Origin: Paragonimus westermani
Lineage: Eukaryota; Platyhelminthes; Trematoda; Plagiorchiida; Troglotrematidae
Assembly (NCBI GenBank): GCA_008508345.1
Contig: QNGE01002982.1
Location: forward strand, 1 to 64,000
DNA: 64,000 nucleotides
Direction: 5' to 3'
The notes under the pieces were generated by a model. It saw nothing but the letters and a program-made list of their open reading frames with translations, had not been told where the DNA came from and made no database searches. This document shows, piece by piece, positions 57,067-64,000 of this stretch (positions are counted from its first letter, which is position 1; each line of letters begins with the position of its first letter). The position numbers and the translations under genes were made by a program.

Positions 57067-57239
57067 GCTATGAGCTTGACTAGAAGGTACTGTGGTTCAG
57101 GCCACCGCCCACTGCAACAGTGACGTGAAATATTTTATGTTGGTTTAACTAAGTAAATAAAACTTAACTGTACTCGAGACCCAAGCGTTACTAGTAATGC
57201 AGGCATATCATTGAAATAAATCACCATCTCGGATAGTCT

Positions 57240-57915
57240 GTTTCACCCGCGAATTGAGTGAACACAAGGTTTTCGATAGAGCAGATGGCAGCTACCCACG
57301 TTACTGCACCAAATAGCCAGAATCTTCATATCTCCTGACTCTGTCGTTGCTTGGCCATCTTGCGATTCTAACCAACTGTCGGTTTTCTCTGTGTGATTTC
57401 CGGTGTTGTAAACGCCTGCTGGTGCGTGGATTACGTGACTCAGCCGTCGTAGACCGTACGGCTTGGTGATATGACCAACTGGTCGCCTATCTCGAAGTTT
57501 CCAGAATGCACCCTGACGAACTAATACGTCCCGTGCGCAGTAATCCCACTTGGCATGGGCCAATTGGTGACAACTACCGGGGTCAAATATAGCAACTCTG
57601 TTGATATCATCTTGATGAACAGGCCAAGATTCCGAACCAAATGAGAACGGAATGCACGTATGCATTATGTACACCTTCCTTCATGTTCACCTGGGTGCCA
57701 TTTCGATGCCACAGCTGATGCGGGTTGGTAAAGTCAGCAAGTGCTTAACCGTTCATTTTGCGCGCCATGGTCCGTATGTCTTCGACAGAGAGACCAAGCA
57801 GCACAATGTCATCTGCTTACCTCATGTCGATCACTTTAGTACTGGGAAAAATCAATACCAAGCACATCGGATTCTTCAGACGCACCTTCCAGATTGTCAT
57901 GCTTGACCACAATCA
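57240..57915 (-). pseudogene. RTE-type LINE RT and C-terminal fragment (-)
   Basis: On the - strand ADDIVLLGLSVEDIRTMARK (about 57825-57765) is the RT catalytic YADD motif with its tyrosine codon turned into a stop. It is followed by SFGSESWPVHQDDINRVAIF, YGLRRLSHVIHAP and the end of the tail (57674-57243). It points towards the + strand fragment that ends at 57066, giving convergent RTE copies. Confidence 0.8.
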
Positions 57916-57918
57916 TTA

Positions 57919-58275
57919 GTGTATTCGATGATCCCGCGAACCTCTAAGTAGCAACCACGAGGTAACTCTTCCGTTTTCTAAATCGTCCGGAGGAGTGTTG
58001 TCAATTCTGACATCAACTTCTCCCCCACCATCCTTGAAAAGAGAAAGCGGGAAGAAATCCGGTCCAAGAATAATATTAAGCCTCAATAACCTAAGCGGCA
58101 GCGTCCCCCCCTTGACGGAGGGCCGTTTAGAACACACTAATTCGTCGTTCGAGTCAGTTAAACTGCGGCTCAAAGTGTTCAGCCGGTTTATCAAGTCGAT
58201 GCGCTCGGTTGGTGATAAATTAACTCTCTTTTCAAATATGGCCAATCGCTCCAGACTTTGACTTACTTGACAGTG
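57919..58275 (-). CDS. Putative exon, product unknown, strand uncertain
   Basis: An uninterrupted frame on the - strand reads QSLERLAIFEKRVNLSPTER, IDLINRLNTLSRSLTDSND, then FFPLSLFKDGGGEVDVRIDN and TPPDDLENGR, acidic and helical, more gene-like than the surrounding relics. It begins at TTG/splice-like AG, not ATG. The + strand is also open (VTLPFSKSSGGVLSILTSTS, KKSGPRIILSLNNLSG, ending at a TGA at 58259). I recognise neither product. Good splice sites are lacking on the - strand. Exon on either strand or chance are all possible. Confidence 0.3.
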
Positions 58276-58335
58276 AGAGGTTCACATGACCCAGAACACT
58301 ACTGTCTGATTCTGTTTATTACTGTCTGCAGAAGA

Positions 58336-58425
58336 TACACTAAAGACCAAATCAGGCGTTCGAAGCTCATTGAACTTTCTTCGGCTTCCTTTGATAGTGC
58401 GCCGAAGGTCTCAGTTAACCTGTAA
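58336..58425 (+). other. Possible small exon (+)
   Basis: A 90-bp segment framed by a strong acceptor (TTTATTACTGTCTGCAG) and a strong donor (GTAAGT). One frame is open: RYTKDQIRRSKLIELSSASF followed by DSAPKVSVNL. No homology recognised; splice-site quality is the only support. Confidence 0.3.
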
Positions 58426-59251
58426 GTGGACGAAGTGTCTTTTTGAGAATACATTTCCTGACCCCCTCTACTCTTTCGAAATACAACAGTGGTACAGCTT
58501 TAAAAATAAATTTATCCTAGGATTTTGCCTGTACCTGAACTCCAACTGGTTTCCTCGGGGGTGCCTGAGATAGTTGTACCGTGTATAGCCGGGGCTCTGG
58601 TGAGCAGAACCTTCCAGACCGATACAGTGCACAAGCCTGACAACCACGTCGAAACAGTAGAATAGACTAGGTTTGACCTACTCTCCACTTTCTCAGTCCT
58701 TGATGCCAACGAGTTACCGATGTCTCTACTCACTAGTGTGAGGTACGAGTTGAATAAGCGTTTACTTAGTTGCTGGTACGTTAACCACTGGGTTGTATCC
58801 GTTATCCACATCGACGCTATGCAGCTAAAGGCGTTAGGGAAGATGGTTGTTAGTCGGTTCCCGCCGTTCTATTGTTACAGTTGTTCACGAGTTAAGAACA
58901 ACTAAGGAGTCGGATTAGCGGAAGCCACGAGAAGGTCCGTTATACGGATGTCGCCTTACTCTCATCTGCCGCTCCGCTGTCTGCTTGCAAAATACACTCG
59001 TCTTGTCTTCGATTGTTTAAGTTTAGACACTAATGGTTCCATAAATCGATTATCTTTCCCCCTCTTCTCACCTTTGACTTAGGGCTGTGTGGTTGTGAAG
59101 CGTAAATGTCAGTCATTGGTACACTTTTTTATTGGTCATAACATGGCGGTCAGCTTCTGTCTGTCTGTTACGCGTATGCACTTTACTCTTAACTGTTTAA
59201 ATTTAGACTTTCAGTGGGTTTATGCACCAACTCTGCGCACTAATCACTATT
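58426..59251. other. Unassigned
   Basis: No gene or repeat recognised. Confidence 0.45.
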
Positions 59252-59658
59252 CCCGATGAGTAGTCGGGGAGTTAGTTGGTTTCAAGTCGAACATCACTCA
59301 TATTTGTTTCGCAAAGCGCTAGACATGAGTGTTACCCGTTTCAGGTTCACCGATGATGTATATTTCTGCCATAACCGGGATTTTGCTTGCTGGAAGACGT
59401 TTTGACTACTGTCGAACATTTTCAGGTTCATTACCATACATTTGATCACGGCTTTTACATTTATACTTTTCAACCGGCCTTTTCCAAAAAGAGGCACTAG
59501 ACGCAATTTTCGCTCCTGTTAAAGCTCGTCAGTAACGTATATCCTTGTCACGGCCGGAATTTACACTCCGGTCACATTTTAATGAGCTAACCGTATTGAT
59601 CACTACACCAGTGACTTCACATTAGACACGACTGAATTACTATGTCTTAACGCTCAAC
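59252..59658 (-). mobile_element. tRNA-derived SINE, diverged longer copy
   Basis: Same family as 28656-28932: shared AACGCTCAAC end, tRNA-like region at 59548-59617 with B-box relic (GGAGTGTAAATTCC), and GATGAGTAGTCGGGG at the other end. It is about 130 bp longer owing to an insertion or internal duplication around 59310-59440. Confidence 0.75.
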
Positions 59659-59689
59659 CACTCGCTTATGAGTGATGATCAGGTTACCC

Positions 59690-59935
59690 GCTAGTCTCGA
59701 TGAGAGGTACAGTTACGATTTGTTAACTCCAATCGATAACCCCACGACTAGGAGTTCTAGTCTCGGCCGTAGTAAGGATGTGCACTACTGACGGGCTCTG
59801 ACAAAGACGAAACTTGAGCCTTGCACTTCTTTTCGTTGAAGGCTGGTCGGAAAGTCTGTGTGAATGCGAAGGCTGTGATCAAGTGCGAGCGATGCTCAAG
59901 TTGAAATTAACCAGGTCCTGAATTACGCATCACCA
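59690..59935 (+). mobile_element. tRNA-derived SINE, + strand copy
   Basis: GGAGTTCTAGTCTCGGCCG (59751-59769) is the T-arm/B-box relic, followed by GTAAGGATGTGCACTACTGA and downstream sequence colinear with the other copies in the opposite orientation. Head-to-head with the copy at 59252-59658. A short inverted piece of the family's 3' end (CTGATGAATAGCCGGGG) follows at 59936. Confidence 0.65.
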
Positions 59936-59990
59936 CTGATGAATAGCCGGGGTTTTGTTGATATTATGTGAACACCAATCGCTTAATGTC

Positions 59991-62900
59991 CCAAGTGAAT
60001 CAAAAACCCCTGTTAACCGAACTGTTACGGCTGGTCGCCTCTGCCTTTGGTAACTTCGGCATAGGGTTGGTTAAACCTGTTACTCTTGATGTGCTAAGTT
60101 TACGACTTGTTTGTTTCATTTTGAACCTTACCTTTTAGCGATATCTGTCTCTACCAAGTGGACAACAATAGTTTTTTGCAACAAATGCATATATCCAATT
60201 AAGAAGAAATAGACCAAATTTTGTTTCAGTAGGTCCCCAGATAAAAATTACACAAATCGTGATGAAGATGCATACGGTAATTCCAATTTTCAAGTGATGG
60301 GAAGCCACCGGCAAGAAATTAGAGTGAAGTTGCTTAACTGAGCTTCGCAGATTACGTAGTTCTTAAACGCAATATACAGCATATTCGACGTCGGAACAAC
60401 GTAGCAAACGACTTAACACAGAACCCAAATTTACCAGACAAAAATTTCGCCTCGTGAACATTCATAGTACAGCAAACACGTCTTTGACCGCTGTATGCAT
60501 GTCATCTTCCACTCTATCTTCAAGTATGTGGTTGTTAATTTGTTTACAGAAACACGTTGGGGCCATCCAGCGACGGTCCTCAAATTCCCCACCTCATGCC
60601 GCCGGTAGAATTGGTCGTTCAGCGCGTTCCGATCGGTATCGGATAATCACCTCTCCACCCGTGATGGTTTTAACAAGAACTACGATGGCTGAACGTTAAC
60701 GGTGCATGCTCCCAGATTAATTTTGTACAGTGTATGCAGTATTTAAAGAGATATTTTTAACATCAGGTCTATGTTATCTTCTCATAGTAATGTGGATTTG
60801 TTCGTTTTCTTCGCAGTGCGTTTCGGGGAGCAGTTTCCTCTCCAGCATGTGTCGACTCGATGTGCGCTTCGCATACTTTTGCTAAGACCTCTCGTTAGTC
60901 GGTAACAGTTGTAATTCTCAAGCCTAGCAGCAATCACTTTGTCGCCCCAAAAAAACTATTTGCGCACACTGTTTCTGCGGAAATCCATCGCAGCTCAAGG
61001 GAAACTCAGAACGATAATATCCGTCTCCACTGTTTGCCGCCAGCTGGCGCCCTCAAGGTTCCGCAAATGTGTATCGAAATTCCCAAAAGTGCGTACAGAA
61101 TTGCACCCAAAGTATGCATGGTCTAGTACCTGAAGTAGACCCTTACTTCTGGGCTACAACTCGAGGTGACTCAGTGATCCCTGCGACCACCCTAGCCACG
61201 AGGTCGCGGATTCGCGTCCTCACTGTTTCCGTTTGTTTTTGGGTAGTTTCGCAATATCCACGTGGCAACTGCGTGATAGGCTGAAAATTCGCTTGGCTGC
61301 TAAAAATGGATATGGCTCATGAACACATTATTTATTAAACCCCATAGATCGTGCTGAACAGCGTGGTAAATCCGATGTGGCTTGAACTATGGCGCATTTC
61401 GGATATGGTCACAAGTATATGGACAAAGCAGATAAATGTTTGAAAGGAATCAACCATAACCGTCACTTCGACACCATTTTGTCGACAGGGATTGGCACCA
61501 CTCGCACGTGACTCTTGTTCGCAGAATCCGTTTGACAGACATTACCAATCGTTGTCAGTAATGTCACTAAAGCGAAGATTGGTTTGGTTAACATCGGGAA
61601 ATGTTCACTTTGGATCTGTCAGTGTAGACGTGGAATGTCACAGTAGGTTGTTTGTTGTAAGCCTTTTTTCAATATGCATCAGTTTTTCAAGTTGTTCTCG
61701 TTACCGCATCACTCGAGTAAAATTCACAATGACGGCACTTAAGTTGCCCGAGCGTATCTTCTAAATCTCCTTACTTCTGAATGAGCAAGTGATTGGACAA
61801 TAACCCGAGTACTTTTGTGATGATGCACCTGTTGCTCAGTTTAGTTGAAAACTCCTCACAACTTAGCGTAACCGGTACATAGTAGCGATTCCCACGAGTT
61901 CTTTGAAGTAACGCAAATGAAGCTGTTGTGCGGTTGGTTTTTTCGAATTCTAGCACTTTTGCACTGGCCGAAAGTATGCTAGCGCCGCTTTCAGTGTTCG
62001 CGAGTCCAATATTTATGTTGCGATATTCAGACTGATAGTTGTATGCACACTACCTCGACATTCCGGATCGAGAAAATAAACGATCGACGGAAGAGTGAAA
62101 ACGGCCTCCAATCACCGTCTGGCTATCAAGATCAAAACTTTCGACCGTCAGTTCTCATGCCACAAATGCAAGAAACCTTTCAGTTTTCACAAACTTCCCA
62201 GTACCTTCAGAATCGCATACCACTTCCTCTAACTTTCCTGATCCGCATGAACTACGCGTTGAGTTTGTACAGCTTATGGTAAATTGATTCGTTGCACTTT
62301 AATACACCAATATACTAGCGTAAAGTAAAATTTTCGTTTCGAAAGCATGAGTGTCATGTACACAACCGATTTCTCACTACCTCATTCAGCAACGTACTAC
62401 TTTTCTGCACATTTGAATATTAGCTGTGATTGTGGGGGCGATAGTGCATCCCTCAAAGATATCAATCCTCTCGTATTTTAGGGAAGTTGTGTGTTGTGGT
62501 GGAAAAGCTGTCTTATCTCGTGGTGTCTACGCTGCTTTTATTCCGTGTGGCCATCCAGCTGTGAGCTTTTATTTTAGTTGCAAGAGCGTTTAGGTTCTTT
62601 CTTCTTGAAACAGTTTTTTATCGTACTGGTGTTTCCGATTCACTTTGGGTGCTTTATAACACTCAAAAAGGTACTGACAGACCAATGTTTAAGACTGAGA
62701 TAATGATTGACAGTCGTTCGCAATGAGCAAGTAACCGCGGAATGCCTAAGGTCATGGTCACCGAAGTAGCATCGGGTCTCCGTAGTAGGCATACGTAGAA
62801 ACATGCATGCCGTTGTATACGCGTCATTACCGTTTGTGTTCTAGTGTCGTTGACGCCGAACCGCTATCTTGAACTAGCAATATTAACTTAGTCAAACTGC

Positions 62901-63099
62901 CGGGCAGTTAATTTCTAAACTAACCTAATATTAGATGACTAGGGTTCCTACGGAGCAAACCGACATAGCGTTGATGAGGACATCCGTGTGCGCACAATTC
63001 GAAGAACAAATCCGCACAATATCTGTCCCTCAACACGCTCAAAAGAAGACTGAATGACTAACGTATGCACTGGACTCCTGGAAAACGGTAGAATTATAT
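59991..63099. other. Unassigned, with exon-like stretches
   Basis: About 3.1 kb without a recognised gene. At 60552-60699 a pyrimidine-rich acceptor TTGTTAATTTGTTTACAG is followed by an open frame (KHVGAIQRRSSNSPPHAAGR, then IGRSARSDRYRIITSPPVMV) to a TAA; it could be a terminal exon on +, perhaps spliced to 58336-58425. At 62043-62282 (+) a Gln/Ser-rich frame (LQSPSGYQDQNFRPSVL) is also gene-like. Neither has a name. Confidence 0.3.
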
Positions 63100-63736
63100 T
63101 CACATGCGAAAGTGAGTGTATTTTACAGCGATGTACTGGTTATACATGGCAAGGCAATGTATCACCAGTGGCGCAGATAACGAGCTTGTATCGCTGTCAC
63201 TCTCACATGGGACACAGCCGGTCATAGTTACCAATAGTGTGAGTACACAAATACCGTAAATCGTTTCAAGTTTGTCAGACACTGCGCAAACGATAAACAA
63301 AACCAAAACGAATAAGCACTGGCGTCGTAAGCAGATGCCAAGAAAAGGGCAACCCGTGAAAACTGGAGTTAGGGAATGGTTGGGGATAGTAGACACGCAG
63401 TTCGCATTTACAAAAATTACAGGGAAACACGAAAATCTGTAGAAATATGAAATTTCCAACGCCGACCATTTGGGAGCATCTTCGGTGAGGATGCTGGTGT
63501 TATTCTCGGGTGCTATGTACACCTGGTTAATACCAGAAGAAAGTGAGTGAGAAAAGTAAAGGGCACGGACGGACAAGTGTGAAGGTGAACTATTGGGTTC
63601 GGATGGATAAGGATAAATGTCATTACGCGTTAGCTGCTCGAGTGTGCGCGCTGTTGTACGGCAAAAGCACAGAAAAAGAACAAATACAGGTTTCAATCAA
63701 CAGCGGCCTGAGAAAATGAAAGGCTATGAAAAGCCA
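63100..63736 (-). other. Probable 3' UTR of SMEK-like gene
   Basis: Downstream of the stop at 63737 on the - strand. It contains a 198-codon open frame (63696-63100) that starts with TTG and reads as hydrophobic, cysteine-containing sequence with no family match, so chance is likelier than a gene. No AATAAA near the stop. Confidence 0.35.
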
Positions 63737-63931
63737 TTAAACCACGTCAGTGGTAGATTGACTAGAAGAAACCTCACAGCCATCATCCGAGACGCTTTTG
63801 ACGGATTTGACTACTTCACGTTGGTAATCCACGATTTTGTTGTCCCCGTCCGATTCATCCTCTCCGCCGCTTTCTTCGTCTGAATAGTCGACCAAGCCAA
63901 CGGAAGAGATATCCTCGTCAGAGGGATCGGA
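63737..63931 (-). CDS. Terminal exon, PP4 regulatory subunit 3 (SMEK)-like
   Basis: On the - strand an acceptor TTTTTTAG at 63939-63932 opens a phase-0 exon of 64 codons and a TAA. It reads SDPSDEDISSVGLVDYSDEE, then SGGEDESDGD, and ends STTDVV. The GLVDY motif followed by an acidic run is the hallmark of the C-terminus of SMEK/PPP4R3 proteins (vertebrate tail GLVDYPDDD...). These proteins target the PP4 catalytic subunit to substrates in nucleus and centrosome. All other exons lie beyond the right edge. After the acidic run the tail is Ser/Val-rich and unlike vertebrates. The exon is convincing (splice site, composition, stop); the name rests on a short motif, and another acidic-tailed protein remains possible. 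Confidence 0.6.
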   Translation of the reverse strand, partial: SDPSDEDISSVGLVDYSDEESGGEDESDGDNKIVDYQREVVKSVKSVSDDGCEVSSSQSTTDVV

Positions 63932-64000
63932 CTAAAAAATGGCAAATGATGAAACACTTTAAAGCCAGCCTAAATTATTTGTGATGACATCCTTAAAATC

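Noticed and set aside
62130..62220. Zinc-finger-like FSCHKCKKPFSFH in one + frame
   Set aside because: Histidine spacing does not fit C2H2, and another frame is longer and open; coincidence more likely.
1..64000. Bacterial-type features (operons, CRISPR arrays, ribosome-binding sites)
   Set aside because: Spliced genes and animal retrotransposons show a eukaryotic genome; no spaced short repeats of CRISPR type seen.

Overview
The window looks like a draft-assembly scaffold from a digenean trematode (fluke) or a close flatworm relative. The host genes are interrupted by long introns, one spliced gene (AKAP17A/XE7-like) can be followed across about 19 kb, and the space between exons is filled with decayed RTE- and CR1-type LINEs, Penelope-like elements with hammerhead-ribozyme-like flanks, a BEL/Pao element and a Ty3/gypsy element, a mixture typical of fluke genomes. 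Runs of N (37069, 51635-52003, 56177, 56949) show it is assembled sequence with gaps. The species call is inference; the genes and elements are read from translated motifs.

Layout. 1-12691 is a very large inverted repeat: arms 1-2605 and 10087-12691 show no difference where I compared them, and surround a 7.5 kb spacer. Arms and spacer carry broken CR1-like LINE pieces. 13816-18026 is a decayed BEL/Pao retrotransposon on the + strand, with recognisable gag, zinc knuckle, protease, truncated reverse transcriptase and integrase. 20843-25394 is a nearly intact Ty3/gypsy element on the - strand with two LTRs, a tRNA-His-like primer site, a polypurine tract and a single uninterrupted gag-pol frame. 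27596-29900 is a Penelope-like element (+) split by a tRNA-derived SINE that left an 8-bp target duplication.

30419-49717 (+) is an A-kinase anchor protein 17A (AKAP17A, XE7, SFRS17A) homologue: six exons, all introns phase 0, 601 predicted residues. Its introns hold RTE and Penelope fragments in both orientations. 51.5-57.9 kb is an RTE-rich stretch with a 2.1 kb direct duplicate of the RTE copy in AKAP17A intron 5 and a 693-bp unit repeated on either side of a single N. 59.2-60.0 kb holds two more SINE copies. At the right edge (63737-63931, -) is the terminal exon of a gene whose acidic tail resembles protein phosphatase 4 regulatory subunit 3 (SMEK/PPP4R3).

How the genes work together: only two host genes are recognisable, on opposite strands and about 14 kb apart. 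AKAP17A proteins link protein kinase A to splicing-factor compartments, and PP4R3 targets PP4 phosphatase; nothing in the sequence suggests co-regulation. The most interesting signals are the hammerhead-like motifs of the Penelope elements, the identical tracts (inverted, direct, tandem) that mean either recent conversion/duplication or assembly error, and the potentially active gypsy copy.
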